Origin: Polaromonas sp.
GTDB taxonomy: Bacteria; Pseudomonadota; Gammaproteobacteria; Burkholderiales; Burkholderiaceae_C
Length of the DNA stretch: 56,564 bases
Direction: 5' to 3'
Assembly: GCA_030654695.1 (NCBI GenBank)
Contig: JAURWY010000001.1
Span: 1 to 56,564 of the forward strand
Shown: positions 10,199 through 19,427 of the stretch, piece by piece
How the letters are laid out: each line of letters begins with the position of its first letter
Numbering within the stretch: position 1 is the first letter of the stretch
The notes under the pieces: generated by a model
Database searches by the model: none
What the model was told of the DNA's origin: nothing
Seen by the model: the letters and a program-made list of their open reading frames with translations, nothing else
Translations under genes and position numbers: made by a program

Positions 10199-11524
10199 AT
10201 GGAACATCTCAAGACTCTCGACGACTGGCTGGCTTATTGCGAGCAAATTCACCCCAAGGGCATCGACATGGGGCTGGAGCGCGTGCGGACGGTGGCGCAG
10301 CGCCTCGGCTTGGCTTTCAAGTGTCCGGTCATCACGGTCGCTGGCACCAATGGCAAGGGCTCGACCTGCGCCATGTTGGAGGCGATTTTGTTGGAAGCGG
10401 GCTACCGCACCGGCGTTTACAGCTCGCCCCATCTGGTGCATTTTGAGGAACGCGGCCGAATTCGCGGCGATGTTGTCAGTGCCGAATCTTTGCTGCCGTA
10501 TTTTGAGGCGGTGGAGCGCGCCCGCCAGCAAACCGACGCGGCCGATGGTGCCGGTGTGATTTCGCTGAGCTATTTTGAGTTCACCACGCTGGTCTTTTTG
10601 AAGCAACTGGCCGACGCCCCTTTGGACGTGGCGATTCTGGAAGTCGGACTCGGCGGCCGGCTCGACGCCATCAATATCATCGACGCCGATTGCGCCATCA
10701 TCACCAGTATTGACCTGGACCACATGGAGTTGCTCGGCAACGACCGGGAAAGCATTGGGCGTGAAAAAGCCGGCATCATGCGCGCCGGCAAACCGGTCGT
10801 GGTGAGTGACCCGGTGCCGCCCGAAAGCGTGTTGCAAGCCGCCGCTGACTTGGGTGCTGACCTGTGGCGCTTTGGCCATGACTTCAACTTTTCGGGCGAC
10901 AAGCTGCAGTGGGGCTGGGCCGGTCGCGGTCGGCGTTATTCCGGGCTGGCTTACCCAGCGCTGCGCGGTGCCAACCAGCTGGTCAACGCTGCCGGGGTGT
11001 TGGCTGCCTTGACTGCCGTGCGCGATTTGTTGCCAGTGACCGCGCAAGCGGTGCGTGTCGGTTTGTCGATGGTCGAGTTGCCTGGGCGCTTTCAAATCGT
11101 GCCCGGCCAGCCGACGCTGGTGCTGGACGTGGCGCACAACCCGCATTCAGTGGCAGCGCTCGCTGAAAACCTCGACGCCATGGGTTTTTACCCCTGCACG
11201 CACGCTGTTTTTGGTGCCATGGCCGACAAAGACTTGGCCCCCATGTTGGCCCGGCTCGAGCCTTTGGTAGACAAGTGGTATTTCACCGATTTACCGACGC
11301 CACGCGCTGCATCCGGTACAGACTTGGCGGCCCGCTGGCAACCCTTGCAAAAGCGCGCTGACGTGACAGCGGCCACCTTCAACTCGCCCCGGCAGGCACT
11401 CGATGCAGCCGTCGCCGCAGCCAAGCCCGCTGATAGAATCGTCGTCTTCGGTTCTTTCTACACGGTGGGCGGTGTTCTGAAAGACGGAGTGCCCCGCCTG
11501 ACGGCGCAGCACATGGCCGGTTAA
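10199..11524 (+). CDS. folC: bifunctional folylpolyglutamate/dihydrofolate synthase
   Basis: FolC adds glutamate to dihydropteroate and extends the glutamyl tail of folates, using ATP in the cytoplasm. The 441-residue product has the P-loop VAGTNGKGST near residues 48-57, SSPHLVHFEERGRI near 74, and the Mur-ligase-like DLDHMELLG and LDVAHNPHS segments. ATG 10199 (MEHLKTLDDW) is preferred over ATG 10178 because it fits the family N terminus. It starts a run of five genes in the order folC-SPOR-cvpA-purF, the same order as in E. coli, followed here by metZ. Confidence 0.95.
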   Translation: MEHLKTLDDWLAYCEQIHPKGIDMGLERVRTVAQRLGLAFKCPVITVAGTNGKGSTCAMLEAILLEAGYRTGVYSSPHLVHFEERGRIRGDVVSAESLLPYFEAVERARQQTDAADGAGVISLSYFEFTTLVFLKQLADAPLDVAILEVGLGGRLDAINIIDADCAIITSIDLDHMELLGNDRESIGREKAGIMRAGKPVVVSDPVPPESVLQAAADLGADLWRFGHDFNFSGDKLQWGWAGRGRRYSGLAYPALRGANQLVNAAGVLAALTAVRDLLPVTAQAVRVGLSMVELPGRFQIVPGQPTLVLDVAHNPHSVAALAENLDAMGFYPCTHAVFGAMADKDLAPMLARLEPLVDKWYFTDLPTPRAASGTDLAARWQPLQKRADVTAATFNSPRQALDAAVAAAKPADRIVVFGSFYTVGGVLKDGVPRLTAQHMAG

Positions 11525-11566
11525 ATCAGCCCTTTCCACAGATCTCCAACGGACACAACCACGACC

Positions 11567-12304
11567 ATGTCGTTTTTCAACCTCCGCCGGGGCGGTCAAT
11601 CTTCCAAATCCAAGGCCGGCTCCAATGCCCAAGCCGAAAGCGTGGACATCGTTCGCAAGCGAGCCAAACACCGATTAATCGGTGCTGCGGTGCTGGTCTT
11701 GATCGGCGTGGTCGGTTTCCCTTTGCTATTTGATTCGCAGCCGCGGCCTGTGCCAGTGGACATTGCCATCGACATTCCTAATAAGAACTCGGTCCGCCAG
11801 CTCATCACGCCGCAGCCAGTGCCCGCGACGACGCCGGTGGCTGAGGCCCCGCCGGCTGCGACGGCTGCAGCCGTTGTTTCCAACACGCCCCCCAAGGAGG
11901 AGTCGGTGAGCGCGAAGCCTGCCGCTGCGGCGGCAGTTGTCGCCGCAGCACCTGCTCCCGTGAGCAAGAAAGGACCTGAAGCAAAAGCTGAGGCAGTGGT
12001 CCCTAAAGTTGACGACAGCGCGCGTGCCCGTGCCTTGCTTGAAGGCAACGCTGCACCGGCTGTGGCTGCGTCTGACGTGCGGCTGGTGGTCCAAGTCGGT
12101 GCTTACGCTGATGCCGCCAAGGCGCGTGAAGCTCGCCTCAAACTCGAAAAAGCGGGTCTCAAAACCTACGCCCAAGTGGTTGACACCAAAGACGGTCAGC
12201 GCACCCGCGTTCGTGTCGGTCCTTTCCCGAGCAGGGCCGAGGCTGAGCAAGTTGCCAGCAAGATCAAGTCGCTGGGCTTGCCCGTGACGATTCTCACTTT
12301 GTAA
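11567..12304 (+). CDS. SPOR domain protein (DedD-like)
   Basis: This 245-residue protein has a short cytosolic N terminus with basic residues, one membrane segment (about 36-55, LIGAAVLVLIGVVGFPLLF), a long Ala/Pro-rich periplasmic linker, and a C-terminal SPOR domain (about 168-245). SPOR domains bind denuded peptidoglycan at the division septum. Position between folC and cvpA matches E. coli dedD, so a cell-division role is inferred. Confidence 0.92.
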   Translation: MSFFNLRRGGQSSKSKAGSNAQAESVDIVRKRAKHRLIGAAVLVLIGVVGFPLLFDSQPRPVPVDIAIDIPNKNSVRQLITPQPVPATTPVAEAPPAATAAAVVSNTPPKEESVSAKPAAAAAVVAAAPAPVSKKGPEAKAEAVVPKVDDSARARALLEGNAAPAVAASDVRLVVQVGAYADAAKAREARLKLEKAGLKTYAQVVDTKDGQRTRVRVGPFPSRAEAEQVASKIKSLGLPVTILTL

Positions 12305-12346
12305 GCTTGAGTGCCGGATTTGTCTGACGCTCCTTCCATGGCCAAC

Positions 12347-12841
12347 ATGGCCTTCGTCACAACCATTGACTGGGTCTTGTTGGCGGTGCTTGTGCTGTCG
12401 TTGCTGGTCGGACTTTGGCGCGGCTTGGTCTTTGAGGTGTTGTCGGTGTTGGGTTGGGTCGCCGCATTTTTTCTGGCGCAATGGTTTGCCCCTGAGGTTG
12501 CGGCGTTGCTGCCAATGTCTTCGGTCACGCAGTCGATTCGCTACGCAGCGGCCTTCGTGCTGACCTTTATCGTCGCGGTCTTTGTGGCCGGCTTGCTGGC
12601 GTCGATGTTGAGAAAAATGGTGGCGGCTGTGGGCTTGCGTCCGGTCGACCGTTTGCTCGGCGCAGCCTTTGGTGTGGTGCGCGGCTTGGTGTTGCTGCTG
12701 GCTGTCGCCGTGGCGATGGACATGACGCCGCTCAAAGACAGTCCATGGTGGCAAGAATCTACAGGTGCGCCGGTCTTGTCGGCGGCCTTGAAGGGCCTGA
12801 AGCCGGCGCTGCCGGAGCAGTTTTCCCGCTTTTTGAATTAA
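12347..12841 (+). CDS. cvpA: CvpA family membrane protein
   Basis: This 164-residue inner membrane protein has four hydrophobic segments and the family features GLWRGLVFEVLSVLGW near the N terminus and PVDRLLGAAFGVVRG near residue 95. In E. coli cvpA is needed for colicin V production and lies before purF, as here. The start is uncertain: ATG 12338, ATG 12347 and GTG 12311 are in frame and none has a strong ribosome site. 12347 is chosen by fit to relatives. Confidence 0.9.
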   Translation: MAFVTTIDWVLLAVLVLSLLVGLWRGLVFEVLSVLGWVAAFFLAQWFAPEVAALLPMSSVTQSIRYAAAFVLTFIVAVFVAGLLASMLRKMVAAVGLRPVDRLLGAAFGVVRGLVLLLAVAVAMDMTPLKDSPWWQESTGAPVLSAALKGLKPALPEQFSRFLN

Positions 12842-12858
12842 TTTATGAACGGTCCATC

Positions 12859-14379
12859 ATGTGCGGAATAGTTGGTGTTGTCAGTAACGCCCCAGTCAAT
12901 CAACTGATTTATGACGGTCTCTTGCTGTTGCAGCACCGTGGCCAAGATGCCGCGGGCATCGTCACCCAGCAAGGGCACAAGTTTTTCATGCACAAAGCCA
13001 AGGGCATGGTGCGTGATGTTTTTCGTACGCGCAACATGCGGGCCTTGCCAGGTAACGTTGGCTTGGGTCAGGTGCGTTACCCGACGGCTGGCAACGCCTT
13101 CAGCGAAGACGAAGCGCAACCGTTTTACGTCAACGCGCCGTTTGGCTTGGTGCTATCCCACAACGGCAATTTGACCAACGCAGCCGAGCTCAAGGCCGAG
13201 CTGTTCAACACCGACCACCGCCACATCAACACCGACAGCGATTCCGAAGTGCTGCTCAATGTGTTGGCGCACGAGCTCGAAAAAACCACCCGTGGCCTGC
13301 CTTTGAAAGCCGCCGATGTGTTTGCCGCCGTGCGCGGTGTGCACAAGCGCGTCAAGGGTTCTTACGCCGTGGTGGCGCTGATAGCGGGCCATGGTTTGCT
13401 GGCGTTTCGTGACCCTTACGGCATTCGGCCGCTGTGCTTGGGCCGCGGTCAAAATGAAAACGGCGGCACGGTCATGGTGGCCAGCGAATCCGTCGCGCTG
13501 GAAGGCACTGCACACCAGTTTGAGCGCGACATCGCCCCTGGTGAAGCCGTCTTTGTGAACATGCAAGGCGAGGTCAGTGCTGAGCAATGCGCGGAGACAA
13601 CGCAGCTCAAGCCCTGTATTTTTGAATTTGTTTATCTGGCCCGACCGGACTCCGTGTTGGACGGTATTTCGGTCTACCAAGCCCGGTTGAATTTGGGTGA
13701 AACGCTGGCCAAGCGCGTGATCTCCACCGTGCCGCCGAACGAGATCGATGTGATCATCCCGATACCTGAATCCAGCCGTCCGAGTGCAACGCAGTTGGCG
13801 CACTTGCTGGGCATTCCGTACCGCGAAGGCTTTGTCAAAAATCGCTATGTGGGTCGCACCTTCATCATGCCCGGCCAAGGCGTGCGCAAGAAATCGGTTC
13901 GCCAAAAACTCAACGTGATCGCCAGCGAATTCAAGGGCCGCAATGTCTTGCTGGTGGATGACTCGATTGTGCGCGGCACCACCAGCCGGGAAATTGTTCA
14001 GATGGCGCGTGACGCCGGTGCTCGCAAGGTGTATCTGGCCAGTGCCGCGCCGCCGGTGCGTTACCCGAATGTCTACGGCATCGACATGCCGACAGCGACC
14101 GAGTTGGTGGCGCATGACCGCAGCGTCGAAGAAATTCGCGTCGCCATCGGTTGCGACGCCCTCATCTATCAAGACATTGAAGGGATGAAGCGCGCCATCG
14201 GTTCGCTCAACCCCAAGTTGGACGGCTTCGACGCCTCCTGCTTTGACGGCATTTACATCACGGGCGACATCACCCCCGAGACGATCGCCAAAATGAACGC
14301 AGCCCGTGGTGAGAGCAGCAGCGAAGAGGGCGACGTCGATGTGTCCCGCTTGGCGCTGCCCAATCCACAAGAGGCTTGA
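12859..14379 (+). CDS. purF: amidophosphoribosyltransferase
   Basis: PurF transfers the glutamine amide to PRPP, the first step of purine synthesis, in the cytoplasm. The 506-residue product begins MCGIVG, so Cys2 is the N-terminal nucleophile after Met removal. This fixes the start, although the frame is open from 12745. The glutaminase domain covers about 1-230, and the PRPP-binding loop VLLVDDSIVRGTTS is near residue 365. It lies 17 bases after cvpA. Confidence 0.97.
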   Translation: MCGIVGVVSNAPVNQLIYDGLLLLQHRGQDAAGIVTQQGHKFFMHKAKGMVRDVFRTRNMRALPGNVGLGQVRYPTAGNAFSEDEAQPFYVNAPFGLVLSHNGNLTNAAELKAELFNTDHRHINTDSDSEVLLNVLAHELEKTTRGLPLKAADVFAAVRGVHKRVKGSYAVVALIAGHGLLAFRDPYGIRPLCLGRGQNENGGTVMVASESVALEGTAHQFERDIAPGEAVFVNMQGEVSAEQCAETTQLKPCIFEFVYLARPDSVLDGISVYQARLNLGETLAKRVISTVPPNEIDVIIPIPESSRPSATQLAHLLGIPYREGFVKNRYVGRTFIMPGQGVRKKSVRQKLNVIASEFKGRNVLLVDDSIVRGTTSREIVQMARDAGARKVYLASAAPPVRYPNVYGIDMPTATELVAHDRSVEEIRVAIGCDALIYQDIEGMKRAIGSLNPKLDGFDASCFDGIYITGDITPETIAKMNAARGESSSEEGDVDVSRLALPNPQEA

Positions 14380-14407
14380 GAAGTTAAGAAGTTGAGTTGA
14401 GGACGCT

Positions 14408-15631
14408 ATGACCGCGAAAAAATTACCAGCCAATTTACACCGCGACACGCTCGCTGTGCGCGTCGCTGAAGACAAAAGCCAGTTCGGTGAAAACTCCGAA
14501 GCCCTGTTCCTGACCAGCAGCTTTGTGCAGCCCGATGCAGCCACCGCCATGCGCCGTTTTGCCGGTGAAGAAGACGGCTATATGTACTCGCGCTTCACCA
14601 ACCCGACTGTGACCAGCATGGAAAAACGGCTGGCCGCACTCGAGGGCACCGAAGCCTGTATCGGCACCTCCAGCGGCATGGCCGCCATCATGCTCATGTG
14701 CATGGGCTTGTTGAAAGCTGGCGACCACGTGATCTGCTCGCAGTCGGTGTTTGGCTCGACCATCAAACTCATTGGCAGCGAGTTCGGCAAGTTCGGTGTT
14801 GAAAGCAGCTTTGTCTCGCAGACCGACGTGGCCGAATGGCAAGCCGCCATCAAGCCCAACACGCGCCTCTTGTTTGCAGAAACGCCGACCAACCCGTTGA
14901 CCGAAGTGTGCGACATCCGCGCCCTGGCTGACATCGCTCACGCCGCCGGTGCGCTGCTCGCGGTGGACAACTGCTTTTGTTCACCCGCCTTGTCGCAGCC
15001 AACCCAGATGGGCGCTGACCTGATCATCCATTCAGGAACCAAATACCTTGACGGCCAAGGTCGGGTGATTGCCGGTGCGATCTGCGCCACTAAAAAACTC
15101 ATTGACGAAAAGTTTGTGCCCGTGATGCGCAGTGCCGGCATGACGCTGTCGGCCTTCAACGCTTGGGTCGTGCTCAAAGGCATGGAGACGCTGTCGATTC
15201 GCATGCAGGCACAAAGTGCCAGCGCGCTGGCGTTGGCGACTTGGCTCGAAGCGCAGCCCGGCGTAGCGCGCGTTTACTACCCTGGCCTGAAGTCGCATCC
15301 ACAACACGCCTTGGCCATGGTGCAGCAGTCCGGCATGGGCGGCGCGGTGCTGTCGTTCGACGTCAAGGGCACCGGCCCGGAGGCGACTCGCAAGAACGCT
15401 TTTCATGTGATTGATTCGACCGAGGTGTGCAGCATCACCGCCAATTTGGGCGACACCAAAACCACCATCACGCACCCGGCTACAACATCCCACGGACGAC
15501 TCAGCGAAGCGCAGCGTCAAGCCGCCGGCATCTCGCAGGCTTTGATCCGCGTGGCCGTGGGCTTAGAACACATTGACGACTTGAAAGCCGACCTTGAAAA
15601 AGGTTTGCGCAGCTTGAACGCATTGGCCTGA
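14408..15631 (+). CDS. metZ: O-succinylhomoserine sulfhydrylase
   Basis: This 407-residue enzyme is a Cys/Met-metabolism PLP enzyme that would make homocysteine from O-succinylhomoserine and sulfide. The PLP lysine is in HSGTKYLDGQGRV near residue 212. SRFTNPTV near residue 60 and ETPTNPL near 158 are family motifs. Assignment to MetZ rather than MetB or MetC rests on overall look and on its place right after purF, which is usual in betaproteobacteria and pseudomonads. Confidence 0.9.
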   Translation: MTAKKLPANLHRDTLAVRVAEDKSQFGENSEALFLTSSFVQPDAATAMRRFAGEEDGYMYSRFTNPTVTSMEKRLAALEGTEACIGTSSGMAAIMLMCMGLLKAGDHVICSQSVFGSTIKLIGSEFGKFGVESSFVSQTDVAEWQAAIKPNTRLLFAETPTNPLTEVCDIRALADIAHAAGALLAVDNCFCSPALSQPTQMGADLIIHSGTKYLDGQGRVIAGAICATKKLIDEKFVPVMRSAGMTLSAFNAWVVLKGMETLSIRMQAQSASALALATWLEAQPGVARVYYPGLKSHPQHALAMVQQSGMGGAVLSFDVKGTGPEATRKNAFHVIDSTEVCSITANLGDTKTTITHPATTSHGRLSEAQRQAAGISQALIRVAVGLEHIDDLKADLEKGLRSLNALA

Positions 15632-15660
15632 GCACTTCGGCTTGATCGACTAAGACACTG

Positions 15661-17055
15661 ATGACACAAAAGACAAGAACGCGTTTCGCCCCATCCCCGA
15701 CAGGTTTTATCCATCTCGGCAACATCCGCTCAGCGCTGTATCCGTGGGCCTTTGCGCGCTCTACCGGCGGTGATTTCATCTTGCGCATTGAAGATACCGA
15801 CCTGGATCGCTCGAACCAAGCGTCGGTCGAAGTGATCATTGAGGGCATGCGCTGGCTCGGCCTTGATTACGACGAAGGTCCGTTCTACCAAATGCAGCGC
15901 ATGGACCGCTACAAGGCCGTGCTGGCTGAGTTGCAGGCCGCTGGCCATGTCTATCCTTGCTACATGAGCATGGCTGAACTCGACGCCCTGCGCGAGCAAC
16001 AAATGGCCGACAAGCAAAAGCCGCGCTACGACGGCACTTGGCGCCCTGAGGCGGGCAAGGTGTTGCCGCCCGTGCCGGCAGGCGTGCAACCGGTGCTGCG
16101 CTTCAAAAATCCGCAAGGCGGTGCCGTGGTCTGGGACGACAAGGTCAAAGGCCGCATTGAAATCAGCAACGACGAACTCGATGACCTCGTGATCGCTCGG
16201 CCTGATGGCACGCCGACCTACAACTTCTGCGTCGTGGTGGACGACATGGACATGGCCATCACGCACGTGATTCGCGGTGACGACCACGTCAACAACACGC
16301 CGCGGCAGATCAATATTTTTCGGGCCCTGGGCAAAGACGTTCCGGTCTACGCCCATTTGCCAACCGTGCTGAACGAGCAAGGCGAAAAAATGAGCAAGCG
16401 CAGCGGCGCCAAAGCCGTGACGCAATATGCGGTGGAAGGCTACTTGCCAGACGCCATGGTGAACTACTTGGCGCGCCTCGGCTGGAGCCACGGCGACGAC
16501 GAGATTTTCAGCCGTGAACAATTTTTGCAGTGGTTCAATTTGGACCATTTGGGCAAGAGCGCGGCGCAGTTTGACGAAGCCAAGCTGCGCTGGGTCAATG
16601 CCCAGCACATCAAGGCCACCGCCGACGACAAGCTGGCTGAGTGGGTTGCGCCTTTCTTGCAGCAGCAGGGTGTGTCGATGGACGCAGTGCGCGCCACCAA
16701 GGCTTGCGGCCTGTTCAAAGACCGTTGCAGTACGCTGGTTGAACTGGCGGGTTGGCTGCACTTGTTGGTCACTGGCGGCAAGGCCCGCAGTGAAGACATT
16801 GCAACCCACGTGACGGATGCCGTGCGACCTGCCATCAGCCAACTTGGTGAAGCGCTGGCTGCGTGCGAATGGAACAAGTCGGCTATCTCTGCCGCGATCA
16901 AACAGGTGCTGGCGGACACTGGCCTGAAAATGCCGCAGCTGGCGATGCCGGTGCGTGTGCTGGTCATGGGTGCACCTCAAACGCCGTCACTGGACGCCAT
17001 CCTGGAATTGATGCGGCGCGAAGATGTGATCGCCCGCCTGAATGCTGCGAACTGA
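15661..17055 (+). CDS. gltX: glutamyl-tRNA synthetase
   Basis: This 464-residue class I synthetase charges tRNA-Glu in the cytoplasm. The HIGH-type signature appears as [13 protein letters not shown] (about 9-21), and the KMSKRSG loop is near residue 244. The order and length fit a discriminating GltX. The gene lies about 240 bases before a tRNA-Glu gene. An independent promoter follows it for the tRNA cluster. Confidence 0.97.
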   Translation: MTQKTRTRFAPSPTGFIHLGNIRSALYPWAFARSTGGDFILRIEDTDLDRSNQASVEVIIEGMRWLGLDYDEGPFYQMQRMDRYKAVLAELQAAGHVYPCYMSMAELDALREQQMADKQKPRYDGTWRPEAGKVLPPVPAGVQPVLRFKNPQGGAVVWDDKVKGRIEISNDELDDLVIARPDGTPTYNFCVVVDDMDMAITHVIRGDDHVNNTPRQINIFRALGKDVPVYAHLPTVLNEQGEKMSKRSGAKAVTQYAVEGYLPDAMVNYLARLGWSHGDDEIFSREQFLQWFNLDHLGKSAAQFDEAKLRWVNAQHIKATADDKLAEWVAPFLQQQGVSMDAVRATKACGLFKDRCSTLVELAGWLHLLVTGGKARSEDIATHVTDAVRPAISQLGEALAACEWNKSAISAAIKQVLADTGLKMPQLAMPVRVLVMGAPQTPSLDAILELMRREDVIARLNAAN

Positions 17056-17102
17056 ACGGGATTAAAAAGTTTCTGGAAATTAGTTGCTACAAGTGGCGCA
17101 AG

Positions 17103-17132
17103 TTGAAAGCAAGCTAATTTCCGGGCTATAAT
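17103..17132 (+). promoter_or_regulatory. sigma-70 promoter of the tRNA cluster
   Basis: TTGAAA at 17103-17108 and TATAAT at 17127-17132 are separated by 18 bases and lie 37 bases before the first tRNA. Both boxes are close to consensus, as expected for a stable RNA promoter. Confidence 0.85.
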
Positions 17133-17169
17133 TCAAGGCTCGACAGATTTAGGGAAACTTGAATCGCTT

Positions 17170-17245
<76 letters not shown>

Positions 17246-17296
17246 TCGAGACAGTTTTAGGTTTTATGAGCGCTGATTACAGCGCGTCCCGGTTTT

Positions 17297-17372
17297 GACC
17301 CTATCGTCTAGAGGCCTAGGACACCACCCTTTCACGGTGGCTACAGGGGTTCGAATCCCCTTAGGGTCACCA
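17297..17372 (+). tRNA. tRNA-Glu (anticodon TTC)
   Basis: The 76-base gene has acceptor GACCCTA/TAGGGTC. The anticodon loop CTTTCAC has TTC at 17331-17333. The T arm GGGGTTCGAATCCCC and an encoded CCA are present. The D arm CGTCTAGAGGCCTAGG is typical of tRNA-Glu. Confidence 0.97.
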
Positions 17373-17443
17373 ATTTCACTTCGGTGAAATTGGAAAACAA
17401 GTCGTCAGCACTTGGCTTCGAAAGAAGTGAACGTTGTCTACCA

Positions 17444-17520
17444 GGAGTGGTAGTTCAGTTGGTTAGAATACCGGCCTGTCACGCCGGGGGTCGCGGGTTC
17501 GAGTCCCGTCCGCTCCGCCA
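17444..17520 (+). tRNA. tRNA-Asp (anticodon GTC)
   Basis: The 77-base gene has acceptor GGAGTGG/CCGCTCC with one G-U pair. The anticodon loop CTGTCAC has GTC at 17478-17480. The T arm CGGGTTCGAGTCCCG and an encoded CCA are present. It is the last of three tRNAs read from the promoter at 17103. Confidence 0.97.
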
Positions 17521-17526
17521 GTATGC

Positions 17527-17564
17527 AAAGCCCTTATAAGTCATTGATTTATAAGGGCTTTTTG
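17527..17564 (+). terminator. intrinsic terminator of the tRNA operon
   Basis: AAAGCCCTTATAA (17527-17539) pairs perfectly with TTATAAGGGCTTT (17549-17561) over thirteen bases with a nine-base loop, and the T run continues past the stem. It lies six bases beyond tRNA-Asp. Confidence 0.92.
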
Positions 17565-17620
17565 CTTTATGGGTTTGTGATGCGCTTCACTATTGAATCC
17601 TACGCGTCAAACGCATGGCT

Positions 17621-18412
17621 TTAGGACGCGGCGCGAAGTCCGCCGAAGGTCACCCAAGAGGAGGCGACCAGCCATCCGTGGTCGACGGGTAAGTTAACGC
17701 CCGTAATCGCTCGAGCATCGTCAGATAATAAAAAGGCAGCCGCCATCGCGATCTCATTTGGCGTACAAATTTCACCAGAGGCCGAATTCTGCGCCATAGT
17801 GACTCTGTTTCGTAGACCCTTATCAAAGGATACTTGCATCGCCGGTGTAAGAACAGCACCAGGGGATAGGCAATTGACACGAACGCCGCTACGACCCCAC
17901 TCAGCCGCCAAGTTTTCAGTCAGGCCGATGATGGCGGCCTTGAAGGGGCCGTAGGCATGTAGCGGTGTAGACCTCATCGCGGATATTGATGCAATGTTAA
18001 CAATGGAGCCATATCGACGTTTGGCCATGCGGCTGCCGAATGCAGAGCAAACCGCGTAAGTTCCTCGTAAATTTACTTCGAATATCCGGTTGTATTCCTC
18101 CATAGGCATCTGTTCCGGCGGAACCGCATTGCCTTGAATAATCCCGGCGGCACTGAGGAGCAGGTCGACTGGGCCGACCTCGGATTCGATGCGCGCTGCT
18201 ACTAACTCGACGTCGGCCACATTGATGACATCTAGCTCGTAGGCGTAGCCGTTGATCGACCGCGCAACCGACTGCGCCTCATGTGCTTGGCGGTCTACCA
18301 CCACCACAGTAGCGCCCCGTGTGCTGAACAATTCTGCGCAAGCGCGGCCAATTCCACTGGCACCGCCGGTAATTACAGCGACGCGGCCCTTTAGCGGCTG
18401 ATGCAAGCTCAT
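17621..18412 (-). CDS. short-chain dehydrogenase/reductase (SDR)
   Basis: This is a 263-residue classical SDR. The cofactor loop TGGASGIG is near residues 15-22, the NAD(P)-side segment reads SAAGI, VNLRG is near 120, and the catalytic YxxxK (YGPFK) is near 153. Substrate is unknown. ATG 18412 (MSLHQPLKG) is preferred over ATG 18424. Base use is more AT-rich than in the neighbouring housekeeping genes. The gene stands alone on its strand and opens the accessory stretch behind the tRNA terminator. Confidence 0.88.
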   Translation of the reverse strand: MSLHQPLKGRVAVITGGASGIGRACAELFSTRGATVVVVDRQAHEAQSVARSINGYAYELDVINVADVELVAARIESEVGPVDLLLSAAGIIQGNAVPPEQMPMEEYNRIFEVNLRGTYAVCSAFGSRMAKRRYGSIVNIASISAMRSTPLHAYGPFKAAIIGLTENLAAEWGRSGVRVNCLSPGAVLTPAMQVSFDKGLRNRVTMAQNSASGEICTPNEIAMAAAFLLSDDARAITGVNLPVDHGWLVASSWVTFGGLRAAS

Positions 18413-18424
18413 ATTACGGCCCAA

Positions 18425-18786
18425 ACAGTGAGTTGAGGACGAGTCAGAGTAGACCTGTCATAGCCCACTTCAGCGATGACCAAGCAGCCGAAACGATAGT
18501 GGCCTAAAGCAGCCATTCTCATAAAAATTATCATTTATTTGTCCTGTGCACTTGACCTGTCCCCAATCCCCGTAACAATCTAAATTCAATTAGTCCGAGG
18601 TTTGCAAGATTAACTGATCCCTGCATCGGTCTTGCTATCTTGCTTTGCATCAGTGAAGAAAAACAGGAAGCGCAAGGGGGGAGTGTGAACACAACTGACG
18701 GATTGAGGCGACAAGCTGAAAATACTTTCGTGTCCGGTTGGGTGCTCACTCCGCTATGCTGACCAATCAAACACTGTTGGATTTCT
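18425..18786. other. 362-base intergenic stretch, no gene seen
   Basis: No coding frame here looks real. The only notable piece is CTTGACCTGTCCCC near 18550, a phrase of the kind often found beside REP-associated or IS200-type transposase relics. A single short match is not enough to call a mobile element. Promoters for the two divergent flanking genes must lie here, but no clear boxes were found. Confidence 0.4.
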
Positions 18787-19380
18787 ATGAACGACAAAAT
18801 ATCTCAGCTGATGGCAAAAATGGCCGAGTTAGAGGATGACCTTCGCACGGCCATCCATGAGCAAGAAAGCAAGATGTTTTTTGAGATCAATGGCAAACGC
18901 GTAGAGTTCGAAAGCTCAGTCAAGGCGGCCCACAAGAAGCTCAAAACCAATTTTTTTAGGTGGCTTGTGACCAACCGACCACAAAACCTGATCACTGGGC
19001 CGATCATCTACGCCATGATCTTTCCGCTGATGATGCTGGACTTGTGCGTCAGTCTTTACCAATGGACCTGTTTTCCCATCTATGGTGTCAGCAAAGTCAA
19101 ACGCGCTGACTACATCGTTTTCGACAGACACCAATTGAACTACCTGAACTTCATTGAGAAATTCCACTGCACCTATTGCGAATATGGCAATGGGCTCATG
19201 GGTTACATGGCAGAAATTTTGGCACGCACAGAAGAGTATTTTTGTCCCATCAAGCACGCGCACAAAGTGTTGGGAACCCACGCACGTTACCAGCGCTTTC
19301 TAGACTACGGCGACGCGACAGACTATGCAACCAAGTTGGAAGCCTACCGCGTCGGTCTCGGTAGAAAATTACCCGAATAA
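18787..19380 (+). CDS. conserved membrane protein with CxxC/C/H motif, unknown function
   Basis: This 197-residue protein has an N-terminal charged, probably helical segment (about 1-55). A hydrophobic region follows (about 68-100), long enough for one or two membrane passes. The C-terminal domain contains His127-Cys128-x-x-Cys131, then YGNG, and Cys153-Pro-Ile-Lys-His157. The spacing of three cysteines and a histidine suggests metal or haem-free redox binding, but this is inference. I do not recognise a named family. It is encoded alone, divergent from the SDR and convergent with the Bug gene. Confidence 0.75.
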   Translation: MNDKISQLMAKMAELEDDLRTAIHEQESKMFFEINGKRVEFESSVKAAHKKLKTNFFRWLVTNRPQNLITGPIIYAMIFPLMMLDLCVSLYQWTCFPIYGVSKVKRADYIVFDRHQLNYLNFIEKFHCTYCEYGNGLMGYMAEILARTEEYFCPIKHAHKVLGTHARYQRFLDYGDATDYATKLEAYRVGLGRKLPE

Positions 19381-19427
19381 GGCGTTGATGATTTGCACCA
19401 TGGCCGCAACCCACCGCTTTGTTGCGT

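Noticed and set aside
14380..14407. SAM-type riboswitch before metZ
   Set aside because: The gap after purF is only 28 bases and metZ looks co-transcribed with it.
13153..14550. A long open frame on the strand opposite purF (about 465 codons)
   Set aside because: It mirrors purF in a GC-rich genome, has no recognisable domain, and purF is certain.
17444..17520. tRNA-Asp 3' end as an integration site
   Set aside because: No second copy of the tRNA end and no integrase gene were seen in the following 9 kb.
18545..18565. CTTGACCTGTCCCC as a trace of a REP-associated transposase element
   Set aside because: One short match without inverted repeats or transposase coding is not enough.
18531..18797. 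An 88-codon minus-strand frame between the SDR and the unknown membrane protein
   Set aside because: No domain, no ribosome site, and it runs into the start of the plus-strand gene.
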